A stretch of 64,000 nucleotides of DNA from Leishmania donovani (lineage: Eukaryota > Euglenozoa > Kinetoplastea > Trypanosomatida > Trypanosomatidae). Below are positions 1 through 11,400 of the stretch, in pieces; position 1 is the stretch's first letter; each line of letters begins with the position of its first letter. The translations under genes were made by a program, and so were the position numbers. Location: the NCBI RefSeq assembly GCF_000227135.1, contig NC_018238.1:402432-466431 (forward strand), read 5' to 3'. Below the pieces are notes generated by a model, which had not been told where the DNA came from, made no database searches, and saw only the letters and a program-made list of their open reading frames with translations.

Positions 1-435
1 GTGCCACGTGCGGCGCTGACGGCGGACCAGATCGCCGAGGAGGCGGACTTCTTCTCCTTCGGTACAAACGACTTGACCCAGATGGGCTGCGGCTTCTCTC
101 GTGATGATGCTGGCCAGTTCCTGCGCCTGTACGACGACCTCGGCATCTACACCCGAGACCCCTTCCAGTCTCTCGACCAGGAGGGCGTTGGCTTGCTCGT
201 CAGCACCGCCGTCACCAAGGGCCGCGCTGTGAAGCCGACGATGAAGATGGGCATCTGCGGCGAGCACGGCGGTGACCCGCGCACCATCGAGTTCTGCCAC
301 CGCGTGGGCCTGAACTACGTCTCTTGCTCTCCGTTCCGTGTGCCAGTCGCCATTGTGGCCGCCGCCCACGCCGCTGTAAAGGAGAAGCAGGACTACGAGA
401 AGCGCAACAAGGTTCTGGCTGGCTCTAAGCTGTAA
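1..435 (+). CDS. PPDK: Pyruvate phosphate dikinase, C-terminal end (5' truncated by window)
   Basis: These are the last 144 residues of pyruvate phosphate dikinase, which interconverts pyruvate, ATP and phosphate with phosphoenolpyruvate, AMP and pyrophosphate. The C-terminal PEP/pyruvate-binding barrel is plain: SFGTNDLTQMGCGFSRDD near residues 19-36, followed by MKMGICGEHGGDP near residue 81, which holds the active-site cysteine region, and VGLNYVSCSPFRVPVA. The protein ends in Ser-Lys-Leu, a type 1 peroxisomal signal, so import into the glycosome is expected, as known for kinetoplastid PPDK. The gene begins left of the window; the GTG at position 1 is not a real start. The stop is TAA at 433-435. 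It is the first gene of the + strand cluster and no defect is seen in the visible part. Confidence 0.95.
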   Translation: MPRAALTADQIAEEADFFSFGTNDLTQMGCGFSRDDAGQFLRLYDDLGIYTRDPFQSLDQEGVGLLVSTAVTKGRAVKPTMKMGICGEHGGDPRTIEFCHRVGLNYVSCSPFRVPVAIVAAAHAAVKEKQDYEKRNKVLAGSKL

Positions 436-2511
436 AAAGGCCGTGATGACGGCACAGTCGGCTGTGGAGGAGGTGGAGAGGGCGTGGACAGAGGTGTGCA
501 GGCGCGCAGAGCACGTAAACCCGCGCGTCTACATGAGGGTGCGCCTGCCTCTCTCCTGCTCACGCTCCCTGCTCTGTCGACGCTATACGTCCGTCCATGC
601 TCACACGCGGACACACGCGCCGCATGCCTGTCTCTCTCGTTCTCTGTCGTTCTGTCGGCGCTGTGTGCCCCTCCCCCTTTTTCGCTCGGCCCGCGTGGCT
701 TCAAGGGGTTTCCCTGTTATTATGAGCTCATATACGTGTCATGTTGAGCGTATAGCGGTGCCGCTGGCGTTTCCGTCTTGCTTTACGTCGTCCATGTGCT
801 CCTGAGGTTTTCCTTCGTTCTTTCTTGCTCTCTGTGGAGTCGAGCAGACGGCATTTTTGTCTCCTCTGCCTCCTCCCGCCCTCCTCCTCCTCCTCTGTCT
901 GCCCCTCCACAGTCCCACGCTACGTCTTGTGTCTTCCCGTTCTTTTTTGGCTTTCCTTCGCGCGCGCGTGTGTGATGCGTTGGCGGGAGCGCCTCTCTCT
1001 CTGTTCTTCCTCTGTCGATGTCATCACACGCACGTACGGGGGAGGAGACATCAAAAAGCAAAAAAAAACAAGGCGCCCGCGTGAAAAATTGTTCATGATG
1101 TGAGCGCACCAAAATCTACCGGATTCTCTCCCCCGAGGGAGGAGGAGGAGGAGGGGCCTCTGCGTGTGTGCGTGTATGTGTGTACGGGCGTCGGTGCCCG
1201 TGTTCGTCTGGTCTCGCCCGTGCACGCACTGGACGCTACACGTCGTGAGACAGCTAAAACGAATCAACGACACTCTCCTCCTCCTCCCCCCTCCACACAC
1301 ACACTTAAAAAATCGAAAAAAGGGAAAACGCTTTCTTTATGGATTTGTTTTCATATATGTGCTCCCTTCCCCTATTCTCCCCTCCTTCCGAGCAAGCGAA
1401 GTACGCTTACGAGCGGATATGTTCAACCTTCACCGGTGGTCCATCACCCACATGCCCACACGCAACGAAAAGCAACAACAAGAGCAGCAGAGGCGGTGCT
1501 CATGGGACTCAGGAACAAGCCGACGAAAATGGCACACAGAAGCGGAGCAGCGCGGTTGCTGTGCGCCAACAGACCCTGAAACACGCACGCACGCGCGCAT
1601 ATGCCCACTCCATAGCCTGCAGTGTGACTGGTATGCGTACATCGCCGCTCCTACTGCACGTGTGAGTGTCTGTTGTGCCCAATGTGCAAGCGAAGCGCGC
1701 CTTCGCCTCTCTTCTCGCTCTACACGAGTCTTCCCATTCCGTCTTGGACTTCTGTAAAGGAGCCGGCGTTCTCCGCTCACACGGAGGGGGGGGGCTCGTC
1801 TCACTTTCTCTCTTCTCCGTCTCCGGCGCTATCTGCCACTACGAAAGTTACCCTTCACGTTGCATCGCCTCTCGCTCTCTCTTCCTCGTCTGGTTCCTTG
1901 TGCTCGCCGCGATGATGGGCACACGTGCAAATCTGTGCGTCTCCACACATCCTACTCCACTGCTGCACGACGTCTCCCCTGAGACTACGTGCGCTTACAC
2001 GTACGCCACCGAACATTCACACGCTTGCACGCATCACGTAGCTGTAGTAGTTGATTTCGCTGAAGCACGCACGCACACACACGCACACAACGCACAAGCT
2101 CGTACGCGCCCCCTTGCGCGCTTCCTCTCTCGCACCGCTCATCAGAATCGTGTGCGTGCATTAGCTGAAACAAGTGTCACGCCCTCTTCATCCCTCTCTC
2201 CACTGCTCCGACCTCTCTAACAAGCGGCAGGACCAACACGGCGCCCTCACTCCATCACTTGATCGGTCTCTTCTGCCCTTCTTCGTTAGTGCTTGGAGAG
2301 TGGAGGGGGTATGTGCCTGTGTCTGTGGGCGTATGCGTGCTTGTCTCGTACGACTTGAGGTGACGGTACCGAGTGCCCGACCCCTCCTCTCTTTCTCTCC
2401 CTCCTCGCACCAGGGCCCCTTACGGAGAAGAGACAAGGACCGCCTCAGCGAGCGACAGAAAACGAGAGCAAAAATCCAAAGGACCCGTTGGGACAATACA
2501 GGCGTTGCGAC
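436..2511. other. PPDK 3'UTR / intergenic region
   Basis: There is no credible gene in these 2.1 kb. Every open frame is low-complexity translation of CT-rich and CA/GT-rich DNA. The stretch holds short CA runs, A-runs (for example near 1055-1070) and, at its end, the pyrimidine tract and AG used to place the next mRNA start. It probably contains the PPDK polyadenylation site, but no defined signal exists in these organisms to locate it. Confidence 0.6.
2380..2413 (+). promoter_or_regulatory. Predicted trans-splice acceptor for the 5-phosphatase gene
   Basis: An uninterrupted CT tract at about 2380-2410 is followed by the first AG at 2412-2413. This would give a 98-nt 5'UTR before the ATG at 2512. 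Confidence 0.55.
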
Positions 2512-4578
2512 ATGTCGTCCGCTACACCACCGCTGCCTGCCGGCAGCGTGAACGCTTCTGCTGCACTTCGCTTCTCTGTCGACTTCGACCCGTCCCGCGC
2601 GGACTCGAAGCCGAGCGTGCTCTTGCTGACCCAGAACATAGGCGGTATCGAGGCTGCGTTGGGCACAAGCGCTGGCCTCGGCGAAACCTTGCCCGAACGC
2701 CCGCACTCGCCGATGCCAGAGAACGGCGGTGACATCTCTGCCGCCTTTGCCTCCGTGCCGACTTTTTTTGGCGGCCCCTCGTACATTCACGTGCCTGATG
2801 ACATCGACTCAGAGCTGGGCGTCTCGCCTGTGGTGCGGCAGCAGGTGGCAGAGTTTCTGGGGGACCTCCGCCAGTGGCTCCATCGGCTCTCGTACATGTC
2901 AGCCGCGGCGCGCGCCGCAGAGGCGTCTGCGACGGCGTCGTCTGCTGCTCCCGCCTCGGTCGCGGGTGGCGCAGCGTCCCCTCCTCCCTCGCCCACGCCC
3001 TGTGGTGCTGCAGCGAACACGGAGGCTTACATGCGCAGCTACACGCCGTCTGTACGCCCGCCCCTCATCGACATTGTTGTCCTGCACTTTCAAGAAATCG
3101 GTGGCAAATACAAGAATAAGCAGTTCAACGAGTACTTCAAGGAGCAAATCCGCACGTCGCTGCTGCCGGAGGCAGGCTGGACGAGCGGGCTGCTCATGGA
3201 CGAGCGAGAGAGCGGTGACACGCTGAGCAGCAGCAACTACCAGCGTCACCGAGCCGCGAGCACTGTGCAAGCCCTGAGAAGGACGTCCTTTGAAGGCAGT
3301 AGCTCCAGTAATAACAACGGCAGCGCCAACGGCCACGCCGGCGATGCTCATCGCCTGAGCGACGCGAACAGCAACGACACGGATCTCACCGCTGAGCTCG
3401 ACGCCGGCGCGGACGCGTACTTCACCGCCATTGGCTCGATTGTGTTTCTCTCGCCGCGCGTTATGGGCATCGCGAGCTGCCTCTCCGTTCCGCACCGCAC
3501 GTATATTCCGATTGTAGACGACCCGCTCACCTACGCCGGCGAGGCCGGCCGGCTCTTTCACAGCGGAAAATTTGCCGAGGCCGGCCGCTCGCGCAAGGGG
3601 TTCCTGCTTCTCTCTCTCCGTCTCGGCACCGTCCAGTTTAACGTGTGCAACGTACACCTTTTCAACGACGACGACAACCGCGTGGCGCTAAAGAGCAGCC
3701 CAAGCCTGTACACCGGCCGCCGCGCGCGGGCATTAAAGGAGGCCATCGCCGAATGCAGTGCCGTCGTCGACCTCAGCGAGCCGCTCTTCATCTTTGGCGA
3801 CTATAACGTTCGCCTGGATGGCAAGTCGTTTGCCGAGTGGGTCGAGGAGAAGATGCAGATGACGGTGCGGGCGGAGAAGAAGCGGTTGCGCTGCCCGGAG
3901 CAATTTTGGGAGTTGTTCACCGACCCAGCCACGCAGCAAGAGTTGCGAAAGCGGTTCGACATCGAGCCGCAGCACCTGATGGACGAGGTGGCTCTGCTCT
4001 CTAGCGTGGAGCTCGCAGAGATGCCGATTCAGTTCGCGCCCACCTACTCCCGTGTTGCCTATCGCACCCGCACTGGGGCCACCACCACCAGTGCTGGCGC
4101 CGACGCGGCAGCACTTCGAGACGTAGCGGCAACGCCAGATGCGCAGCAGCAGATACCCACTTCGAAGGACTTGGCTGGACGGGCTGATGCCATCCGTGCC
4201 GAGGAGCAGGAGCAGGCAGAGGCGATCAGGGTGAGGCCCTCGCTGTCGACACCGCTGCCGTCTTCGATGTCGCCGCTGGCGAGTGTACCGCTGACTCACG
4301 TGACGGCATCACCCCATCGCGACAACTTCTGCCACGACCGGTTGCCTGCGTGGTGCGATCGAGTGATGTTCAATGTGGCTGGCCTTGAATGGATTTCAGG
4401 CGATCGCTCGCGCACCGCTCCGCCGCAGCCGCATGCAGCATCTTCAGTGTCGGGTAGCGCTGCCTCCGGTGCTGGCTGTCTCAAGGGCAGGCAACGCAGT
4501 GGCCAGAGCTGCTGGTACGCGTACGCCGCGATCGACCTCATTCACACGGACCACGACGGCGTATTTATGCTATTTTAA
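2512..4578 (+). CDS. Inositol polyphosphate 5-phosphatase, type I (INPP5A-like)
   Basis: The 688-residue product is predicted to remove the 5-phosphate of soluble inositol phosphates and so end inositol phosphate signals. It has the motif order of the endonuclease/exonuclease/phosphatase fold: VLLLTQNIGG near residue 35; LHFQEIGGKYKN with the metal-binding Glu at 195; VCNVHLFNDDDN; FGDYNVRLDG with Asp430 and Asn432; PAWCDR at 612-617; and Asp680-His681 near the end. FQEIGGK, SRKGF, NVHLF and the single CDS-wide domain match the type I (INPP5A) branch rather than the synaptojanin branch. Ser/Ala-rich inserts at roughly 132-168, 245-300 and 530-600 make it longer than the animal enzyme. The open frame extends up to a TTG at 2488, but the first ATG is 2512. 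No C-terminal prenylation motif is seen, unlike mammalian INPP5A. Confidence 0.88.
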   Translation: MSSATPPLPAGSVNASAALRFSVDFDPSRADSKPSVLLLTQNIGGIEAALGTSAGLGETLPERPHSPMPENGGDISAAFASVPTFFGGPSYIHVPDDIDSELGVSPVVRQQVAEFLGDLRQWLHRLSYMSAAARAAEASATASSAAPASVAGGAASPPPSPTPCGAAANTEAYMRSYTPSVRPPLIDIVVLHFQEIGGKYKNKQFNEYFKEQIRTSLLPEAGWTSGLLMDERESGDTLSSSNYQRHRAASTVQALRRTSFEGSSSSNNNGSANGHAGDAHRLSDANSNDTDLTAELDAGADAYFTAIGSIVFLSPRVMGIASCLSVPHRTYIPIVDDPLTYAGEAGRLFHSGKFAEAGRSRKGFLLLSLRLGTVQFNVCNVHLFNDDDNRVALKSSPSLYTGRRARALKEAIAECSAVVDLSEPLFIFGDYNVRLDGKSFAEWVEEKMQMTVRAEKKRLRCPEQFWELFTDPATQQELRKRFDIEPQHLMDEVALLSSVELAEMPIQFAPTYSRVAYRTRTGATTTSAGADAAALRDVAATPDAQQQIPTSKDLAGRADAIRAEEQEQAEAIRVRPSLSTPLPSSMSPLASVPLTHVTASPHRDNFCHDRLPAWCDRVMFNVAGLEWISGDRSRTAPPQPHAASSVSGSAASGAGCLKGRQRSGQSCWYAYAAIDLIHTDHDGVFMLF

Positions 4579-5656
4579 GGAGACACAGTAACGGATCTGC
4601 CCTTGTGGAGGGCATATGCGCGCATGTGCCTGTGCACGTGTGCGCCGCGCACGGATCGGTGGGAAGGCCAGCGAAGACAGTGCAGAAGTGCGAGGAAGGA
4701 ATCCGCGTGGGTGGGTGGGTGAGTGAGTCGGAGGGGTGGTGGTGGAGGCGTTCACGAAGGCGCCATACTCCATCTCTCCCTCACATCAAAACGAAAAAAA
4801 AAAAGATATATGGCGCTGCGTGCAGCTACATGTATGCGTGCTCGCCCGCTCCGCGTGTGCCGTCGTTCTTGCGCTTGCACGCGTCATTGCCGCTCTGCGG
4901 GATAGACGGGAGAGACTCGCCGCGTTCATGAGAGAGGAAGGCAAGGCGAAAAGGTGATTCGAAGTGACGGCACATAGCCAGTCACCGGTAACACAAGGGC
5001 AAGTGAAGAAGAAGGGAGAGAGCTCCCTGGTGCGCCTCATCGTGTTCCTCGCGCAGGACGCACACGCACGCGCACACGCCCCACTGCGCACGTGCAACGC
5101 AGCTTGCTGAGAGGGACAGAAAACGCGGACGCATGGCTGCTTGGCGCCGGGTGCCCTCCTCTCAATGCAACGGCCTTTTCTGCTCCTTTCTGTGTGTACG
5201 TTGATTTGTGTGCGCTCGATCTGCTTACTTTGCTGCCGCTGCTGCTGCTTATGTGCCTCGCTCTGTTCAACTTTTTTTTTTTTGCGCTCTATCCTCATCT
5301 CTCTTTCTTCTTGAAACCAGAAAAAAAATACCAAGAAGAGCGCACACGCACACAAAGCCGAGGACACCGGGCACAGAGGGATCTGAGGCGTATCTCAGTG
5401 CCACCAGCACAGGCATATATACACTAGCAGGAAGCGGGGCGTTTGCTTTACATGCGCGTCCGCGCCTTGCTGCTCACACCTTCCTCGGGATTTCTCTTTC
5501 TTCCATCTTCCTCTCTCTCGCTCTTCGATCTCCGGCGTCCGGCTCCGCGTTTTCTCTCTTCTATACGCTGTTGACGCGGAGGCCCTGCCCTGTCCTTTGC
5601 ATTCACCTCGTTGCCACCACGTCCAGAGGAGCGACCGTGAAAGCAAAGTCGCATCC

Positions 5657-5683
5657 ACACACACACACACACACACACACACA
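5657..5683. repeat. (CA)n microsatellite
   Basis: About 13 CA units lie in the gene-free stretch. In translation they produce Thr-His repeats, which explains the spurious open frames here. Confidence 0.95.
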
Positions 5684-8378
5684 CCAACACAAAGGTCAGA
5701 CACAGCGAGTTTTCCTCGCTGCTCTTTTTGGGTTTGTTGTGCGTTCCCTTGTAACGTCTTCCCGGCTCTCAGTCTCGCGCACCCTTTCTCTCTCTGTTCA
5801 TATTACTCCCTGCATTTCTATCCGCCCCCGCTGTTCACCGCGACACTCATACACATATTGGACACACTCACACACGCATACATACGTATACACGTGCGAC
5901 TGCCGCCTCAGACACTGAGTTGCTTATTTTCACTTGTTGCTGTTTGGTTGTGTGTGTGTGTGCCTGTGTGTGCATCCCCCTTTTATATGACAAACTTGTC
6001 TGGTGGTGGTGGTTGTTCTCTCCCAGATTCCCGCGTCCTCCACTCGTCCTTCCCTCACCACATCTTGTGCGTGTGTGTGTGGCGCTTCTTTGCCCCTCTG
6101 TCTCTCTCTCTCTCTGCCAAGCTGTGTGAGTGTGCGTCTCGTATCGGAACCCTGTCACCGGCTTTCCTGTCGCCCCTCCTCCCTCTTCTTTTCTTTTTCG
6201 CGGTGCCTTTTATGTATGCGTCACTTCGCTGGTGTGCACGTTTAGATGTGCATATGTGTGTGTATATATATGCGTATGCGTATGTTATGTGCTGCTGCTG
6301 TTGTTGTTGATGCGTTCACCACTTTTTTTTTACCGGCTGAGTTGCTGTGTTCCTATATTTCTTTCTTCCCGAAACGCTTTTGTTTCGTCGTTGTGGCTCG
6401 CTTGGTGGCTATTCTCTGTCTCTTTCTCTGTGTGCGTAGTCTTCCTTCTTTTTCTTTACGAATACCACCCGCCATCCCGACGCTATTGCATCACCCGCCC
6501 ACCCACCTTGCAGATCGCCGTCTGTCTGCGTCTTTTACGGTTCCTCGGGCCTCTCCCTTTTTTGTCTTCACAGCACTTGACTCGTGTGTGCGTGCGTGCG
6601 TTGTTGTATGCTGGCGTTCATTTTTCCTTGTCTTTGTCCCGTCTTTTTGCACATTGGGCGTCGGGGGCTCGACCTTTCCTGCCTTTCCTGCTTCCGTCGT
6701 TACATTATTATTTTGTTTTCACGGGGTCATCGAATACGCATCACCTGTGCTTTTTAGGCATTGCTTTTCTCCTTGTGCGCTGCGGGTCTTTTTGTTTTCC
6801 GCGCGCTCTATCCTTGTGCCCCATCCCCCCACCCCTTCCCACCCACCTGGGGATCACGGCGCGAACTCGTTGCACCTCTTATCGCTTCGGCTGTTAACTG
6901 TGCATCTCCGTATCTCTATATTTTGCTCAGTTTATCCTTCCCCCTTTTTCACGTTGTTCCTGTTGCGTTGTTCTTGCTCTCTCTGTCTCTGTGCATGTGT
7001 GTGCCTATTAGACCGTGCGGCTGCTAAGGGGTGGGGGTGGTGACGGCGTCGTTGTTTCTTGCTGATATACCGTACAGGCATGTGTATGCGTATGGCATTT
7101 CAGCTCCACCTTTGAAAACAGAAAGGAAACACAAGGATTCCGAATTTTTTTTTTCGTCTTTCTCGGCCGCTGCAGCCACGCGTGGGATTTTTTTTTGGTT
7201 TGTCTGTGCATGTGTTTGGGTGTGTTGACGGCGTGGAGCGCGTCCTTCCGACGAACATTTTATCTCGTTGCCATCGTGTTCCTCACGCACCTCAGTTTTC
7301 TCCTCCGAGGTTCGCATTCTATCGAATCCCGTCAGTTTTTTTTTTGTGTCGTGTTCGCCGTTATTTGCTGTTCGCTGTGCTCCAACGCACGAGCGCATCT
7401 CGACACACGAACACACGAGCGACTATTCGGGGGGCTCTTTCGAAACTGTTGCGTTCAACGCGCACCTCTTGCGTCTGCCAGTAGCAGACGAAGAGGAAGA
7501 TCCAGACCACTAATCCGCAGCAGAGCCGAAACAGACCGGTAGGCCGCACAAGGAGAAGGACCCTGCAAGGTAAGTGAACAGAACAGCATTGGGGCTGGAG
7601 TAGACGAGCGACGAAGAGCAGAGGGGGGGGTGCACACGTATACAACGTGCCTCTCTTCGGCACTCTCGCGCGCCCCCTTCCTGTTTACTTTTTTCTCTCA
7701 TCGTCGACTTCGCATCTCCTGTGAGAGCGCGCTTGACGCCATCAGACGCACGGCACTACCTCAGTCTCCTCTATAATTTCTTTTTTTTTTGATTTTGTGC
7801 GTGCGTCTGTTCCTCTGTCCGTCTCTATCTGATCAGTCGTCCTTTCCACCGTTCCCTTGCTGCGCTGCACCGCCTCCTTTGTTTTCTTGCCTTTTTTTCT
7901 TAGGATTATAAAATCTTGTTTTGTCGTTGTTGCGCTCTCCCGTCTCCCTCCCTCTCTGCTGGTCCGGCTCGTCCGTTTTTGTGTGCAGCTTTCTTTTTTT
8001 TCTTCTTTCGTGCTATCGGACGCTTTTTCGTGCTTGCCTTGCCTTGTGTGTGAGTGGACGTAGAGAGCGGACTGAGCGATACGGGTAGCCTACTTGAAGT
8101 GAGCCGATACCCCCGATCTGCAACGGGCACGAGCACACGCCGCGCGCACGCGTACGAAAGGGGAAGGGAAGGTGCCATGAAGAGGGCGTTCTTGAAGGCA
8201 CAGCGAAAAGACAACTCAGCGACACGCAGGAGCGCAGAGGACGAGAAGGTGATTTGAAGCCGTGCTAGTGTGAGAGAGACGAAACGAAGCAAGGAAAGCG
8301 GGGGTTTTGCGACCAACACAGGCACCGCTTCGGCGTTTATATCCAGCCCTGACCCTCCACTCCCTTCGTGACGCGACT

Positions 8379-8421
8379 GCGTCGCATCTCTCTCCTTCCC
8401 TCTTTCACTTGCCTTTTCCAG
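8379..8421 (+). promoter_or_regulatory. Predicted trans-splice acceptor for the large acyltransferase-like gene
   Basis: A CT-rich tract ends in CCAG with AG at 8420-8421, giving a 54-nt 5'UTR. A second AG at 8460-8461 would give 14 nt. Confidence 0.5.
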
Positions 8422-8475
8422 TATTTTTTTTTCTGCATTCGTCGCTGCGAACCTGGCGCAGTTTCGAGAAAAAAA

Positions 8476-11400
8476 ATGTCTTCCAGGTCTGATGCTCCAG
8501 GGCCGCTGCCGTCGGCATCGCAATCCGGGTCGCCACTGGCACCAACGGCGTCAGCGCCCTCACGGCAACGGCGTGTCACTCATAGCCACTTCCCGTCCGC
8601 GCATGGTTTAGCCGGTGCTGCTGACGCAGCCGCGTCCGGTACTCTTCAACCGCTGTGCACCGCTGTGTTCTCACCTGAGGGGCACGCAATCATGACGCCC
8701 TTTCTGTCGGCGGAGTCGGTGGTGCAGGCCGTGGTGACGCCTGAGAGTGACCCAGCTCCCACTACTGCTGCCACTACGGACGAGGATTGCCACGCGCCCC
8801 ACATGGCAGTCACCCCAGCCGTGCTGGCATCCGCGAGTGGTGCCTCGCCTGCCACAGATGAAGGCGTAGTTGTGACGACGCTCACCTCACTGGAAAGCGC
8901 GACGATGCCGTCTTCTGCCTCCCCGCAGTCTTCGACAAAGACGCGTGCGTGGCTTGCAAATCAACGCCGGCCTCGCCCCATGCCGTACCCATCCTCCATT
9001 GCTGTCAGTAGCGGCTATCTTTTGCGCCTCGGCCACGGCACCGACAGCACCATCGTTCCCTCACGTGATACTGCAGAGGTGCTGAAGCAGCCGCAGACAC
9101 CACCGCCGCCGCCGCCGCCGCTGGTGCCGCTTCCCGCATCATCGACGAACGCTACAGCGTCTGCGGTGCCCGCGTTTTTGCACTTGTTGAGCCCCACCAC
9201 ATCGCCAACGGCCACAGCGACAGTGCTTTCGAGTTCGACGATGGTGCATACGCCCTCTTCTATCACCGCGACGGCCGCGCGCGGCCGAGGAAGAAGCAAC
9301 GCCGCTGCCGCCCGCAGCAGCCCAGACGCACCTTACATCTCCGCGCCTTTTGCCACTGACACCGCGGATGACGACTCTGGCGTCCCGGTGGCGCTGGGGA
9401 TATCCCCCGCTGATGGGCTGCACAGCACTGCGGCACTCGCCGTCAGCTCGCCCAACAGCCACCACACGACAAGAATGGGCAGCACATCCGAGGCTAACCT
9501 GCCATATAGTGCTCGCAGTGGTTGTGCTGGCATCGACGTCGGACGCAATGCGGACTCTCATGACTGGAGTACAAGCATGGTGAGTCACGGCGAGCTGATG
9601 CCACCAACTGCGCATGTGTCGCTCACGAGCATCGCTGCTGCTGCTGCTGGCGGCCCTTCTGCGCACACCACGAGCGACTGCACAGCGTGTGCTCGTGTAG
9701 GGACAATGCCGACAGCGACCGAGGTGGTGAGCGCTCCACGTGACTACATGGGTTGCCTTCCCTCTCCGCCTTTGAGCGCGAGCCGGGGGCCGCAGCCTCG
9801 ACAGCAGCAGGCGCTCTATGACTATGGCAGCGGCAGCAGCGGTAGTGGGGCCAATAACATCAGCCGTGGAGCCTTTGGCGCCAGCTGGCCGCGGGGCGGC
9901 AGTGGGGTCCTGCGCCGCGCTCGCGCTGACATCGGCGACAGTCATGTGCTACGGGTAGCGGGCGCCCTTCAGAGATCCGGAGTGTCTCAAGAGCTGACCC
10001 CGAACGTTCCTATGGAGGAGAGTGATGGGCAGATCCCGCCAGCGGCGCATGGGCGGCAGCCGTGGTCTGCCTTGCAGTGTGGGCTGATGGCCGTTAGTGA
10101 CGGCGGTACGATCACGGGCGGCGCTGCTGTCGAGGCACAGAGAGGGGCATCAAGCAGCGGTGGGGACGCTGGCGCTGAAGCGGCTTTGGCAGCGGGAGCA
10201 GCGGCACGCGCGTACGAAGTCGATCCGATTGCTTTCGTGCTCTCGGGTACCCAACGCGGCCGTAGTGGCGAAGGCGGCGCCCGCCCAACCAGCACGGCGA
10301 CGTCGCGGCCGGTGAGTCTATCCCGCGGCGGCTGCCACTCCTCCCCGGCGGCGCAGCGAGAGGCTTTCCGTGGACGCGCTGACGATCCGGCTGCTGCGAC
10401 CAATGAGCTCTCGCCGTTGCCGGGTTACTGCAAGAGCGCGCGGGTAGTACTGTCTGCTGCCTACGCGGCCGCAAACAGGGGCGTCAGCGAGGCGAGCAAG
10501 GGCTGGGACGAGTCTGGCTGTGTGGGCTCTGCATTGATGCCATGGGCGCCGCCGACGGGTGATGAGGCGCTTCGCAACCCCTATCAAGCCTTTCGCATGC
10601 ATCGTTACCACACGGGGACAGAGACGCAGCCGTCGCAGCACGGGGTAATGCGTGAGGTGAGCCAGCAGCACCAGCGCCAGCGGCTACCTGCGGCGGGAAG
10701 CAAAAACGCCCCGGAGGCAGCCAGCGAGCAGAGTGGCGAAGACGAAGGGCAGCAAGCTTGGCAGCGGCAGACGCGGCACTGCAAGGAGCAGCAGGCGTAC
10801 CCTGGGGCACCGGCACGCCAGCCGGACGGGGCTACGGTTGTGTCATCGCTGCGCCGCTTCCTTTCCATAATTCCTGCCGCGTCACCCCCCGACGAGTCGC
10901 CGCCGCCGCAGCAGCAAAGGGGCAGTGTAGGCAACCGCGATCGCGCATTACCATTTCAGTATCTGCAGAGCACTTCCTTGCCGTCGTCGTCAGCGATGGC
11001 TGCTGCGGCGACCACGCCATCTCCATCGCCTGCCGCTGCCACGCCGCCGTCGCCGACACCACCGGTGCCCCCCATCTTCGCTCTCTTTGGCGCGCTTGAG
11101 CGGCTCTCCCGCTTCTCTGAGATGGTGCAGCTGTGCCAAGAGCACGCCGACGTTCTGGACGACTTCTTGGCTCGTCTCACCCTCCAGCTGCACCGCAACT
11201 CGTGCGCACTGCCGTTGCTGGCCAGTGGCGCGAACCCCGCCCGCAGCCAGTCATCGCCGCCGTCGTTGGCAACGAGCGCCGCGCACGACGACTCGGAGTT
11301 CCTTCGATGGCATCGGATCATCATGTTCCTGCTTCGCCAACCATCAGAGCTGGTGAAGGTCGGTGCCGAGTTTTTCACTGACGCGGTCAACTCCTGGCCG

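Larger units (their letters stand above)
4579..8475. other. Long intergenic/UTR region with microsatellites
   Basis: These 3.9 kb hold no supported gene. Pyrimidine-rich blocks at 5.4-7.0 kb, a CA repeat at 5657-5683 and several T-runs generate long but meaningless open frames made of Ser, Leu, Phe, Cys and Thr-His repeats. Most of this is probably the 3'UTR of the phosphatase gene. Confidence 0.6.

Noticed and set aside
6130..7043. Two overlapping 255-265 codon + strand frames rich in Phe, Leu, Ser and Cys
   Set aside because: Translation of TC-rich UTR gives hydrophobic-looking peptides that imitate membrane proteins; there are no family motifs and the two frames are equally open.
8368..8475. 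N-terminal extension of the acyltransferase-like gene from a GTG
   Set aside because: GTG is not expected as a nuclear start here and the extension crosses the predicted splice acceptor at 8420.
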